A stretch of DNA of 29,490 nucleotides from WRIS01 sp050945135 (GCA_050945135.1 JBMNSJ010000024.1:1-29490), one strand, 5' to 3'; counted from the first letter of the stretch, positions 7,738 to 15,281 are shown. The notes: generated by a model from the letters alone, not told the origin. Program-made: numbers and translations.

Positions 7738-7766
7738 ACAAAAAAGACCTGAACACATCAGGTCTA
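7738..7766 (-). terminator. Rho-independent terminator of tRNA-Ser(TGA)
   Basis: On the minus strand AGACCTGA pairs with TCAGGTCT (7745-7765, eight bp) and is followed by six T. It lies directly downstream of the tRNA. Confidence 0.85.
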
Positions 7767-7776
7767 GAAATTTTTC

Positions 7777-7864
7777 TGGCGGAGGAACAGGGATTCGAAC
7801 CCCGGGTACCTTTCGGCACAACAGTTTTCAAGACTGCCGCCTTCAACCGCTCGGCCATTCCTCC
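7777..7864 (-). tRNA. tRNA-Ser (anticodon TGA)
   Basis: The reverse complement starts GGAGGAATGGCCGAGCGG and ends TTCCTCCGCCA. The acceptor stem GGAGGAA/TTCCTCC is perfect. The anticodon arm GCAGT-CTTGAAA-ACTGT carries TGA. A long variable arm (TGTGCCGAAAGGTAC region) is typical of class II serine tRNAs. CCA is encoded (7777-7779); the body is 7780-7864. Confidence 0.96.
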
Positions 7865-7947
7865 GCAATATGTGTCGGGACACCTTAAAGACTTGGAATT
7901 CCCATGCCTTACTGAGTGCAACACCCGAACGCCGAAATAGAATAGCA

Positions 7948-7953
7948 TATAAT
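7948..7953 (+). promoter_or_regulatory. -10 box of tadA, possibly giving a leaderless mRNA
   Basis: A perfect TATAAT ends seven bases before the tadA ATG at 7960. Transcription would begin at or next to the start codon. No ribosome binding site precedes that ATG, and no good -35 box is visible. Confidence 0.45.
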
Positions 7954-7959
7954 GCACTC

Positions 7960-8415
7960 ATGACTGATGAAGAATATATGCAATTAGCACTTAAACAAGC
8001 ACACCTGGCTGCTTCTCACGATGAAGTGCCAATTGGTGCAGTCGTTGTTTATGGCGAAAAAGTTATCGCGCAAGCACACAACATGCGAGAACAGAGCAAG
8101 GATCCGGCGGGTCATGCAGAATTCATCGCAATGAAACAAGCTGCAGAAGTTCTCGACGCGTGGCGACTCAGCGGCTGTACCGTCTACGTCACCCTTGAGC
8201 CCTGCCTTATGTGTGCCGGCCTTATGCATCAATCGCGAATTAGCCGTTGTGTGTATGGAGCCGCCGACCCAAAAGCAGGCGCACTCGGTACCTTATATTC
8301 CATCCACAATGATGAGCGGCTTAACCACAATTTTGAGGTACGTGCAGGCGTGTGCGAAGAAGAATGCAGCACCTTATTAAGTTCGTTTTTCTCCAAGAAA
8401 AGAAAGAAACACTAG
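7960..8415 (+). CDS. tadA: tRNA adenosine deaminase
   Basis: Converts A34 to inosine in tRNA-Arg(ACG), whose gene is at 402-475. The 151-aa protein has the zinc deaminase motifs G-H-A-E-F-I-A (zinc His and catalytic Glu) and T-L-E-P-C-L-M-C-A-G (two zinc Cys). The start is ATG 7960, giving M-T-D-E-E-Y-M-Q. A longer in-frame version would begin at 7870, inside the region next to the tRNA-Ser gene, and is unlikely. There is no ribosome binding site; a TATAAT just upstream suggests leaderless expression. ispE follows two bases after the stop. Confidence 0.95.
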   Translation: MTDEEYMQLALKQAHLAASHDEVPIGAVVVYGEKVIAQAHNMREQSKDPAGHAEFIAMKQAAEVLDAWRLSGCTVYVTLEPCLMCAGLMHQSRISRCVYGAADPKAGALGTLYSIHNDERLNHNFEVRAGVCEEECSTLLSSFFSKKRKKH

Positions 8416-8417
8416 CA

Positions 8418-9380
8418 ATGAACATTCCAAATCATATGGTCGTTTCCGACCCCTTAGCAGCTTTCGAAAAAGAAGGGATGCTAAAAGTAATCGCCCCCGC
8501 CAAAACGAACCTTGTACTTGCGGTTGGCGATCGTCGCCCTGACGGCTATCACAACACAAGCACTATTATGCACGCTCTTAATCTACATGATGTCCTCCAC
8601 GTAGATTACTATCCAGAAAGTGCGGGCGGTCTCGAGCTTGAGGTTAGCTGCCATGCTCGCGAAAATCTCGAAGAGCTTGAGATTCTCTCTGAGGAAAATC
8701 TTGCAACGCGTGCAATATCGCTCCTTGCAAAAAAACTCAATCGAACGGTTGATGAAAAAATCACCATTCGAATCGAGAAGCACATTCCTCTTCAGGCGGG
8801 CCTTGGCGGTGGATCTTCCGATGCTGCTGCTGCTCTTGTTGCCGCCGCTCACTTATGGGAAATCGAGCCACAATCTGAGCCCGTTCTTGAAACTGCCGTG
8901 CAACTGGGTAGTGATGTTAGTTTTTTCCTTTTTGGAGGATGCGCTTTTCTTACGGGTACCGGCGAAGAGTTCCAGCACATGTTAACTCCTATGAAAAAAT
9001 CTGTTGCTCTCATTATGCCTGACCGTGGTGTTTCAACTGCAGAAGCCTATCGCACCTTTGATGAATCTCCCGTTCCCATTCCAGAAGATGTTCTTTCAGA
9101 AACTATTGCAGCAAAAGATGCAAGCGAAGTTCCCTTGTTTAACAATTTAAGTACGGCTGCAGAAACTCTCCTTCCCGAACTTGTGCGCATACGTACCTGG
9201 GCGCAACAACAAGAAGGCGTCGAAGGAGTTTTGCTTTCGGGGAGTGGCTCGGCAACTATCGTGGTGTGCGACAGCTTCAATCATGCGCATTACCTTGTGA
9301 GCGGAGCAAAAATGCAAGGCTGGTGGGCACGAACGACAAGTTTCAGTGCATTAAGGGCTGCAATCGTCCCGAAGCGTTAA
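8418..9380 (+). CDS. ispE: 4-diphosphocytidyl-2-C-methyl-D-erythritol kinase
   Basis: Phosphorylates CDP-methylerythritol in the non-mevalonate isoprenoid pathway. It is a GHMP kinase of 320 aa, slightly longer than the usual 280-300. Motifs: P-A-K-T-N-L-V-L near residue 30, the ATP loop I-P-L-Q-A-G-L-G-G-G-S-S-D-A-A-A-A, and the C-terminal V-L-L-S-G-S-G-S-A-T. The start is ATG 8418, two bases after tadA; an ATG at 8352 would overlap tadA deeply. The N-terminal 20 or so residues before the kinase core are extra. A GC hairpin (TGGCTG/CAGCCA) lies between this gene and lemA. Confidence 0.93.
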   Translation: MNIPNHMVVSDPLAAFEKEGMLKVIAPAKTNLVLAVGDRRPDGYHNTSTIMHALNLHDVLHVDYYPESAGGLELEVSCHARENLEELEILSEENLATRAISLLAKKLNRTVDEKITIRIEKHIPLQAGLGGGSSDAAAALVAAAHLWEIEPQSEPVLETAVQLGSDVSFFLFGGCAFLTGTGEEFQHMLTPMKKSVALIMPDRGVSTAEAYRTFDESPVPIPEDVLSETIAAKDASEVPLFNNLSTAAETLLPELVRIRTWAQQQEGVEGVLLSGSGSATIVVCDSFNHAHYLVSGAKMQGWWARTTSFSALRAAIVPKR

Positions 9381-9444
9381 TGGCTGGTTACCGCAGCCAG
9401 AAGTAAACCTGGTAAAATGCGAACAAACCGAAGTTAGGAGAATT

Positions 9445-9999
9445 ATGTCCATTATATTAATCGTCGTCTTGGCGCTGGTGGTTATATTAGTGATAGCCGT
9501 TATCGCTCTCTACAACAATTTGGTCAAGCTCCGAAACATGGTCGACAACGCATGGGCGCAAATCGATGTCCAGCTGCAGCGTCGTATCGACCTGATTCCA
9601 AATCTTGTCGAAACCGTAAAAGGCTATGCTGCTCACGAGCAAGGAACTCTTGACCAAGTGACCCAGGCTCGCTCAGCTGTCATGAACGCTAAAGATCCTG
9701 CAGAAAAAATGGCAGCAGACAACATGCTGACCGGAACATTAAAATCTCTGTTTGCAGTCGCAGAAGCGTATCCAGACCTGAAGGCAAACACTAACTTTAT
9801 GCAACTTCAGACCGAGCTAGCTAATACCGAAGACAAAATCTCGTACATGCGCCAAAGCTACAACGATGTTGTAATGAAGTTCAACACCGCTATCCAAACC
9901 TTCCCAGCTGTTCTCATTGCTGGCATGATGGGCTTCACCAAGCGTGAAAGCTTTGACGCTGTTGCTGGAGCAGAAGTCGCTCCTCAGGTGCAGTTTTAG
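9445..9999 (+). CDS. lemA: LemA family protein
   Basis: A 184-aa protein. One N-terminal membrane helix (I-I-L-I-V-V-L-A-L-V-V-I-L-V-I-A-V) is followed by a mostly helical soluble domain. The LemA signature is clear: N-N-L-V-K-L-R-N-M-V-D-N-A-W-A-Q-I-D-V-Q, R-R-I-D-L-I-P-N-L-V-E-T-V-K-G-Y-A, and later N-F-x-x-L-Q-T-E-L-A-N-T-E-D-K-I. TAGGAGA precedes ATG 9445. The molecular role of LemA is not established, but it is often encoded beside DUF2207 or TPM-domain membrane proteins. Here the DUF2207 gene follows at 10426, with a tRNA-Ser and its repeat element between them. Confidence 0.93.
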   Translation: MSIILIVVLALVVILVIAVIALYNNLVKLRNMVDNAWAQIDVQLQRRIDLIPNLVETVKGYAAHEQGTLDQVTQARSAVMNAKDPAEKMAADNMLTGTLKSLFAVAEAYPDLKANTNFMQLQTELANTEDKISYMRQSYNDVVMKFNTAIQTFPAVLIAGMMGFTKRESFDAVAGAEVAPQVQF

Positions 10000-10013
10000 C
10001 AGCTACTTTGGGA

Positions 10014-10113
10014 TTTACCCCTCGCGGGTTCGAATCCCGCGTTGCTGTAAAATGAAACAACCCCAGAGAGATTTCCGGGGTTGAGAGTTACTAGGTGGCG
10101 GAGAGCTAGGGAT
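10014..10113 (-). repeat. 100-bp perfect direct repeat, distal copy
   Basis: Identical over 100 bases to 10191-10290. It contains, in the sense of the tRNA (minus strand), the 3' end of tRNA-Ser(GCT) from ATCCC through CCA, its terminator (10058-10083) and the T-arm-like palindrome (GCGGG/CCCGC). It lies 14 bases after the lemA stop. The two copies are separated by the 77-base element core. Confidence 0.9.
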
Positions 10114-10216
10114 GTCACAGCTGCTTCGCTTAACGCTCGCATCTGTTTACGTCGCGCAGTGCGCTCCTTTGTAAACAGCACGCTGTGCTGTTTACCCCTC
10201 GCGGGTTCGAATCCCG
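10093..10216 (-). repeat. tRNA-linked repeat element, copy 3 (beside tRNA-Ser(GCT))
   Basis: The tRNA-Ser(GCT) 3' end duplicate stops at GGGAT (10113). The core GTCACAGCTGCTTCGCTT starts at 10114. It shares CGCTCGCATCTGtTTACGTC with copy 1, then carries a perfect 11-bp hairpin GTAAACAGCAC/GTGCTGTTTAC (10171-10195), and ends with CTCGCGGGTTCGAATCCCGC. The same ending also occurs without a core at 10021-10040, so one and a half units are in tandem. Confidence 0.78.
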
Positions 10217-10290
10217 CGTTGCTGTAAAATGAAACAACCCCAGAGAGATTTCCGGGGTTGAGAGTTACTAGGTGGCGGAGAGCTAGGGAT
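10191..10290 (-). repeat. 100-bp perfect direct repeat, tRNA-proximal copy
   Basis: The second copy of 10014-10113. Its right end runs into the genuine tRNA-Ser(GCT) gene, sharing 10273-10290 with it. Offset between the copies is 177 bases. Confidence 0.9.
10235..10260 (-). terminator. Terminator of tRNA-Ser(GCT)
   Basis: CAACCCC pairs with GGGGTTG around an AT-rich loop. On the minus strand it is followed by TTTCATTTT. An identical hairpin lies at 10058-10083 in the distal repeat copy, where it could also stop transcripts leaving lemA. Confidence 0.75.
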
Positions 10291-10363
10291 TCGAACCCTA
10301 GATACGCTTTTGGCGTATACTCGCTTAGCAGGCGAGCACCTTCGGCCTCTCGGTCAGCTCTCC
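10273..10363 (-). tRNA. tRNA-Ser (anticodon GCT)
   Basis: The reverse complement starts GGAGAGCTGACCGAGAGG and ends GCTCTCCGCCA. The acceptor stem GGAGAGC/GCTCTCC is perfect. The anticodon arm CTCGC-CTGCTAA-GCGAG carries GCT. A long variable arm (ATACGCC-AAAA-GCGTAT) marks it as class II. CCA is encoded at 10273-10275. Confidence 0.96.
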
Positions 10364-10385
10364 AATGAACATGATGCGATTTGCA

Positions 10386-10414
10386 ATGATACCGTTATGG
10401 TTCATATCTTGCAA
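10386..10414 (-). promoter_or_regulatory. Promoter of tRNA-Ser(GCT)
   Basis: On the minus strand TTGCAA (10409-10414) and TATCAT (10386-10391) are 17 bases apart, and the mature tRNA starts 22 bases after the -10 box. TTGCAA also appears at 10381-10386 on the plus strand, close to the start of the divergent DUF2207 gene. Confidence 0.6.
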
Positions 10415-10425
10415 GGAGGAAGAGG

Positions 10426-12402
10426 ATGCAAAACACGAAGCAAACGCAAAGCCGGGTAGCTATTCTACTTGCTTTATCTGCCGTTTTCTTTCTCATAGTG
10501 TTCTTCTGGCCTAATCAGGCTTATGCAAAAAGCTATACTATGCCCTCCGTTGACATCCAGGCAGAAGCGCAAACGGACGGCACCTTATACATAAGCGAGC
10601 AACGGACCTTCGATTTCGACGGCGAATTTAGTGCCGTATGGTGGACATTCAGCGGTCTCCCACAAAATGCTTCTTTAGAGTTTCACGACGTCAGCATCAC
10701 GCGCATCGATGAGTCTGGTGAAGCTATCGGCGAAGCAGTTGTGCTGCCCGAGGAAGAATTCCTCCTTTCGTGGCGCGACGCAGGCGGTCCAACATCAGCA
10801 GCCTTCTCGGTTGATTCACCGAAAAATACCGTCTATGTATTCTTCGACGCTGCCGACGAATCCTTACGTGTTGACATGAACTACTCAGTAGTAAATGGCG
10901 TGCAAGCGTATAAAGACGTCGGTGAGGTCTACTGGAAATACATCGGCGATCAATGGGCAGAAGCTTCGAACAATGTTTCTATGACACTCGCCCTTCCTCT
11001 TCCTTCTGGAACCGAAGTAGTTGCTGGCGAGAATGTCCGCGCCTGGGGACATGGTCCTCTTGATGGAAACGTGAGTATCAACGCAGACGGAACAATCAGT
11101 TACACCGTTGCAAAAGTGAACGCAGGACAGTATGCCGAAGCACGCGTGGTTTTTCCTGTTGGCTGGCTCACCAACCTCTCCGATGAAAGCGTCTTGCTTC
11201 ACAAAGATACCGCACGACTCGAAACGGTACTCAGCGAAGAAGAGGTTTGGGCTGATCAAGCAAATAGATCACGTATGATTTCTCTTGCCTTAGTAATAGG
11301 ATGTGGCATTATTTCGCTGCTTATTCTACTGTGGGCTATTCGCTCATACTTCAAGCACGGCAAAGAGTACGAACCAAGCTTCCAAGACCAATACTGGCGC
11401 GACATTCCCTCGCCGCAAGACCATCCAGCTGTAATCGCGCGACTTTGGCGCTGGGACAAAGAAAGTCCTGATGATTTCACTGCAACACTGATGCATCTTT
11501 CGCACATTGGCGCTATCCAGATTAATAAAGGCAGTTACGAAAAGCCTGGATTGTTTGGATCAAGTACGGAAGACGATTACTATCTCACGCGTGTTCCTGA
11601 AGCTGCAAACTCACTTACGAGCCCTATCGACAAGCAGGCTATGAGTTTCTTGTTTGACAAAATTGCAGGTGGCAGTGATTCGCTTTGGTTTGGAACCATT
11701 CAGCAATACGGAAAAGAGAACCCCGAAGACTTTATGGAAGGCATGAAAACCTGGCAGGGTCAGGTAAGCGGCGAAACCAACAAGCGCAACTTCTTCGAAA
11801 TCAAAGGACAAACCCAACAGATGGTGATGGTGGTAGTTGCTATCATCATGCTTGTAGTTGGCGGAATATTCTTCTTTGTTTTAGAAAACTTTATTCCTTT
11901 AATCTTTCTTGTTCCTGTTGCTATTGCGCTGTTTGTTATCGCGAATTTTATGCCTCGCAGGAGTGAAGAGGGCAATAATCTTGATGCCAAATCAAAAGCC
12001 TTGCGCAATTGGCTCAAGGATTTTTCCGCGCTCGACGAGCGTCCTCCTACCGACGTCAAAGTCTGGGGAGAGTTTATGGTCTACGCCTACATATTCGGTA
12101 TCGCAAAACAGGTAATGAAGGAGCTGCAGCTCAAAGTACCTGAGCTCTTTGCCGACGATCAATACCAAAGCTCAACGTCGTTTGTTCCCTGGTGGTTCTG
12201 GTATAGCTCCACCCACGGCGCTAGTGGCTCAATGATGCCTTCAGCAAGCGACATGCTCCAGACTTCTGTCAACAACACTATCCAAACTGCTCAAGCTGCC
12301 ATTTCTGGCGCAAGCGGAAGCTCTAGCAGCGGCGGCGGTTTTGGTGGCGGCTTTTCTGGCGGCGGAGGCGGCGGCTTCGGCGGAGGCGGCGGTGCCCGCT
12401 AA
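10426..12402 (+). CDS. DUF2207 family membrane protein
   Basis: A 658-aa protein. A signal peptide (hydrophobic core around 12-28, likely cleavage after A-Y-A, near 34) precedes an extracytoplasmic beta-rich domain of about 240 residues, the DUF2207 region. A membrane helix lies at about 284-306 and two more at about 466-505. The C-terminus, after a W-W-F-W-Y-S-S segment, is almost all Gly and Ser (G-G-G-F-G-G-G-F-S-G-G-G), as in many DUF2207 proteins. AAGGAGGAAGAGG directly precedes ATG 10426. Function is unknown; genomic pairing with LemA suggests a shared membrane-associated task. The Gly tail may be disordered or interact with the envelope. Confidence 0.88.
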   Translation: MQNTKQTQSRVAILLALSAVFFLIVFFWPNQAYAKSYTMPSVDIQAEAQTDGTLYISEQRTFDFDGEFSAVWWTFSGLPQNASLEFHDVSITRIDESGEAIGEAVVLPEEEFLLSWRDAGGPTSAAFSVDSPKNTVYVFFDAADESLRVDMNYSVVNGVQAYKDVGEVYWKYIGDQWAEASNNVSMTLALPLPSGTEVVAGENVRAWGHGPLDGNVSINADGTISYTVAKVNAGQYAEARVVFPVGWLTNLSDESVLLHKDTARLETVLSEEEVWADQANRSRMISLALVIGCGIISLLILLWAIRSYFKHGKEYEPSFQDQYWRDIPSPQDHPAVIARLWRWDKESPDDFTATLMHLSHIGAIQINKGSYEKPGLFGSSTEDDYYLTRVPEAANSLTSPIDKQAMSFLFDKIAGGSDSLWFGTIQQYGKENPEDFMEGMKTWQGQVSGETNKRNFFEIKGQTQQMVMVVVAIIMLVVGGIFFFVLENFIPLIFLVPVAIALFVIANFMPRRSEEGNNLDAKSKALRNWLKDFSALDERPPTDVKVWGEFMVYAYIFGIAKQVMKELQLKVPELFADDQYQSSTSFVPWWFWYSSTHGASGSMMPSASDMLQTSVNNTIQTAQAAISGASGSSSSGGGFGGGFSGGGGGGFGGGGGAR

Positions 12403-12465
12403 CATCGTGATGCCGTGATTGGCAGAAACGTGCCCCAAGAGTAAAGGGATAGCAAAGGAGAACCC

Positions 12466-13032
12466 ATGCCTATCGAAGACAACAACCCTTCTCAGAATAG
12501 TTTTGCAGTTGGAGACGCTGCAACTTCTACAAACGACAACATCATCCTCATCGGAATGCCCGGTGCGGGAAAGTCAACTCTAGGAATTGTTCTCGCAAAA
12601 ATTCTTGCCTATGACTTTGTCGATGCAGATTTGGTAATTCAGAATCGCTGCGACAAAACCCTACAAAAGCTCATCGACGTCTGTGGACCTGAAGGTTTCA
12701 TCGAAGTTGAAAATGAGATACTCAAGGATCTCTCTGCCAGTCGTACCATTATTGCAACGGGCGGAAGTGCCGTTTATTCTGCGCCGGCCATGCAGCATCT
12801 AAAATCACTTGGCACGATTGTCTATCTTAAGATTTCTTATGAATCCCTTACAAGCAGAATGCATGGTCTAGACGAGCGCGGTGTGGTATTACGTGAAGGA
12901 CATAGTATGAGCTTGCGAGAGCTCTACGATGAGCGCCAGCCGCTTTATGAACAATATGCGGAGATAACGGTTGATGTCGATGATCTCACCATCCCAGCGG
13001 CAGCACGAAAGATTGCCTCGGCACTCCAGTAA
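12466..13032 (+). CDS. Shikimate-kinase-like P-loop protein
   Basis: A 188-aa nucleoside-triphosphate-binding protein of the shikimate kinase fold. The Walker A loop I-G-M-P-G-A-G-K-S-T lies near residues 29-38, D-F-V-D-A-D is at the substrate site and the lid-like R-G-V-V-L-R-E region is present. L-Y-D-E-R-Q-P-L-Y-E-Q-Y-A matches the R-x-P-x-Y motif. Two shikimate-binding features are altered. The usual F-R-x-x-E is G-F-I-E-V-E, with Ile instead of Arg, and the G-G-G loop is T-G-G-S-A-V. It may therefore act on another small alcohol. About 25 extra polar residues precede the fold. GGAG lies just upstream of ATG 12466. No other aromatic-pathway gene is nearby. Confidence 0.75.
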   Translation: MPIEDNNPSQNSFAVGDAATSTNDNIILIGMPGAGKSTLGIVLAKILAYDFVDADLVIQNRCDKTLQKLIDVCGPEGFIEVENEILKDLSASRTIIATGGSAVYSAPAMQHLKSLGTIVYLKISYESLTSRMHGLDERGVVLREGHSMSLRELYDERQPLYEQYAEITVDVDDLTIPAAARKIASALQ

Positions 13033-13174
13033 AGACCAGCTCAGCGCCTATCAGCAATATGCGCGACAAGATTTTCTTTAGAAATGGAATACTTTCACCC
13101 TTTTGCGTTATAGGCAAAACTAAAGCAGTCGGGCACACTTCTTCTTATGTGAACGCAATATTTTGGAGGAACAA

Positions 13175-13456
13175 ATGAAAGTATTTGGAATGGGTCTTCC
13201 CGAGCTACTGATTATTCTCGCAGTCGTTCTGTTAATTTTCGGCCCAAAGCACCTTCCGAAACTTGGTGCTGCGCTTGGTTCTACAGTCAAAAACCTTCGC
13301 GACGGTCTCGGCTCAAACAAAAATGATGATATGGAAGAGATTGTAGAAGAAGCGGTAGACGAAGAACCTCGCAAAACCACTAAGGCTCTCGAGGGCGAAA
13401 CGAAGAAAAAAGCCCCTCGTAAGACGCGTGCAAAAAACACTGCGTCAACTAAATAG
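13175..13456 (+). CDS. tatA: Sec-independent protein translocase component TatA
   Basis: A 93-aa protein. One N-terminal helix (L-P-E-L-L-I-I-L-A-V-V-L-L-I-F), the hinge F-G-P-K-H-L-P-K-L and an amphipathic helix G-A-A-L-G-S-T-V-K-N-L-R are diagnostic of TatA/TatB. The tail is highly charged (acidic, then Lys/Arg-rich). It forms the pore-like assembly that exports folded proteins. The start is ATG 13175 after TTGGAGGAAC; a TTG at 13163 would lie within that site. No tatC is adjacent, so the rest of the system is elsewhere. TatA is favoured over TatB by the F-G-P hinge and small size. Confidence 0.9.
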   Translation: MKVFGMGLPELLIILAVVLLIFGPKHLPKLGAALGSTVKNLRDGLGSNKNDDMEEIVEEAVDEEPRKTTKALEGETKKKAPRKTRAKNTASTK

Positions 13457-13556
13457 CGAACCTATGCTGGCGGCTTAGACTTCCCTCCTATAGCTGCCTG
13501 GAGGCGCATGTCTTGCATGGTCTTTTCCCTGTGAACTGAGCATGTTGAGGCCTCAT

Positions 13557-13596
13557 GTGAACGAGTCCTGCTATGATTATGCAAGGATTCGTTCAC
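13557..13596. promoter_or_regulatory. Inverted repeat upstream of the LuxR regulator
   Basis: GTGAACGAGTCCT (13557-13569) and AGGATTCGTTCAC (13584-13596) are reverse complements with one mismatch, spaced by 14 bases, and end 24 bases before the start codon. It could be an operator or an mRNA hairpin. Confidence 0.55.
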
Positions 13597-13620
13597 TTTT
13601 GTTTGAAGGAGGGTAGTTCA

Positions 13621-15024
13621 ATGTCAGAAGGCAGTTCTTCTCGAGGTTTGTCTCCTCGCCGTATTGCTGGCTTCGCCTGCAATCAAGGCTTTGTCTTCTT
13701 TCTGTTCTACATCGGCCTCACAAACAATTACGCACTCGGTAATTTTCATATTGAGCGCGCAGACCTTATCGGAACCCTGTTTTTCATGGTTTTAGGCTTT
13801 GTCTTTGTCCGAGTTTGCCCTAAGTCTCTAAGAAGTGTTTTAGGTTCGCGCCCCTTCCTTCTTGTCTATGCCTTGTTTCTTTCTGCTGGCTCTCTCATTC
13901 CTCTCTTCGTAGAATCCCTTACTCTTTTTTGGCTCGTACTTGAAAGCGCGCTTCTTGGTCTTTCCTGTGCCTTGATGCTATCTGCCTGGGGGCGTGCATT
14001 TGGGAAGGTTTCAACGAAGACCTCGATACCGGAAGTGTTTCTTGGCTCTCTCCTGGGTGCTTTGTTTGGCCTTGTTGCTTCTTTTGTGCCCCTTGCTCAA
14101 GTAGATTTAGCTTTTCGAGCCCTTCCTTTTGTAAGCGCTTTTGCCTTGCTGTCTTCAGCAAACTCAGGATTTGATTTAAAGTCCGCACCCATGAGCGACG
14201 TCTCGACTCAAGCTGCCACCTTGTTATCTTTCAAGATTGTCGCCGGTACTGCGCTCTTTGGTATTGCGGCTGGTCTCATGGAAGTGTTTTACACCGAACC
14301 CGGCATGCAGGCCATCCCAACTTTCGTGATTGCTTTTTTGTTGTTTGTAGCTTTTGCGCTCGGTACGCTCACTACGCTTCTTTCTGATAGCTTTGGCCGA
14401 GGAACCTCCCTCAATAAGGCATACCGCCTGGCAGTCTTTATTATGTTAGTGGGATTGTTTCTGGTTCCCACTCCCGTTTTTACAGATTCAATTGTTACGG
14501 GTGAAGCAATTGTCCTCGCGGGCTATCTGGGTTTAAGTGCTGTTTTGATTTCACTATTTTTAGTGCTTGCCAACATTACCAACACGAGCACAAGCGCCTC
14601 TTTTTCACGCGGCTTTGCAGCTCTGTTCGCAGGAGAGCTCTTCGGTGTCTTGCTTGGAAATGCTTTTTTCGCCACCCATATCGGTCCGGGCACTCCCTAT
14701 ACAGCAATCGTTCTCGCGGGAGTTCTTATTTTGGTTTCCTACATTTTCTTGTTTACCGAACGAGATTTTGACGAACTATCCGAAATTGTGACCGACACCG
14801 ATTCTTTTGATCAACGTTGCGCGATGCTCTCGGAAACTTACGGTCTTTCTAACCGTGAATCAGAGATTCTTCCATTTGCGCTCAAGGGTAGAACGAGTGA
14901 GCGAATTTCGCAGGAGCTCTTCATCTCTAAAAGCACCGTTGATACCCACCTTCGTCGCATCTATCGGAAAATGGAAGTTCACAGCAAACAAGAGCTCATC
15001 GACCTCAGCGAAAGAACCGACTAA
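13621..15024 (+). CDS. LuxR-type regulator with multi-helix membrane domain
   Basis: A 467-aa protein. The first 380 or so residues are about twelve hydrophobic helices resembling a transporter-like fold. The last 65 form a LuxR/NarL helix-turn-helix: L-S-N-R-E-S-E-I-L-P-F-A-L-K-G-R-T-S-E-R-I followed by S-K-S-T-V-D-T-H-L-R-R-I-Y. Such membrane-anchored LuxR proteins are expanded in Eggerthellaceae and are thought to sense a substrate at the membrane and regulate nearby genes. The start is ATG 13621 after GGAGGG; an ATG at 13573 falls within the upstream inverted repeat. No obvious target gene is adjacent; tatA is upstream and tRNA-Arg(CCT) downstream. Confidence 0.87.
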   Translation: MSEGSSSRGLSPRRIAGFACNQGFVFFLFYIGLTNNYALGNFHIERADLIGTLFFMVLGFVFVRVCPKSLRSVLGSRPFLLVYALFLSAGSLIPLFVESLTLFWLVLESALLGLSCALMLSAWGRAFGKVSTKTSIPEVFLGSLLGALFGLVASFVPLAQVDLAFRALPFVSAFALLSSANSGFDLKSAPMSDVSTQAATLLSFKIVAGTALFGIAAGLMEVFYTEPGMQAIPTFVIAFLLFVAFALGTLTTLLSDSFGRGTSLNKAYRLAVFIMLVGLFLVPTPVFTDSIVTGEAIVLAGYLGLSAVLISLFLVLANITNTSTSASFSRGFAALFAGELFGVLLGNAFFATHIGPGTPYTAIVLAGVLILVSYIFLFTERDFDELSEIVTDTDSFDQRCAMLSETYGLSNRESEILPFALKGRTSERISQELFISKSTVDTHLRRIYRKMEVHSKQELIDLSERTD

Positions 15025-15160
15025 ACAATCCATGCAAAAATGCTCAGGTTAGTGCGCAAACGAGTCCTCTCATGCTTTTTTTTCGCAGACGAGGCTTTTT
15101 TGGCAGAGGTGACCCCCAGATTTAAAAATTCCTGAGCGAAAAGAGGGCTCTGACAGCTAA

Positions 15161-15195
15161 CAAAAAAGATCGCTGCGCGATGCAAGCGATCTTTG
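15161..15195 (-). terminator. Terminator of tRNA-Arg(CCT)
   Basis: On the minus strand AAAGATCGCT pairs with AGCGATCTTT (ten bp), and the stem runs into six T. It lies about ten bases after the tRNA CCA. Confidence 0.85.
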
Positions 15196-15205
15196 AATGT
15201 TTTGA

Positions 15206-15281
15206 TGGTGCCCCCGAGACGATTCGAACGTCCGACACATGGTTTAGGAAACCATTGCTCTATCCCCTGAGCTACGGAGGC
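15206..15281 (-). tRNA. tRNA-Arg (anticodon CCT)
   Basis: The reverse complement starts GCCTCCGTAGCTCAGG and ends CGGGGGCACCA. The acceptor stem has one G-T pair. The anticodon arm ATGGT-TTCCTAA-ACCAT carries CCT. CCA is encoded. Unlike the other three tRNA genes here, it has no repeat element downstream. Confidence 0.95.

Noticed and set aside
10021..10055. A plus-strand tRNA suggested by CTCGCGGGTTCGAATCCCGC
   Set aside because: Only a T-arm is present; no matching 5' acceptor, D arm or anticodon arm exists upstream in any copy.
12340..12400. Gly-coding simple repeat at the end of the DUF2207 gene as a CRISPR or microsatellite
   Set aside because: It is a glycine-rich protein tail typical of the family, with no regular repeat-spacer pattern.
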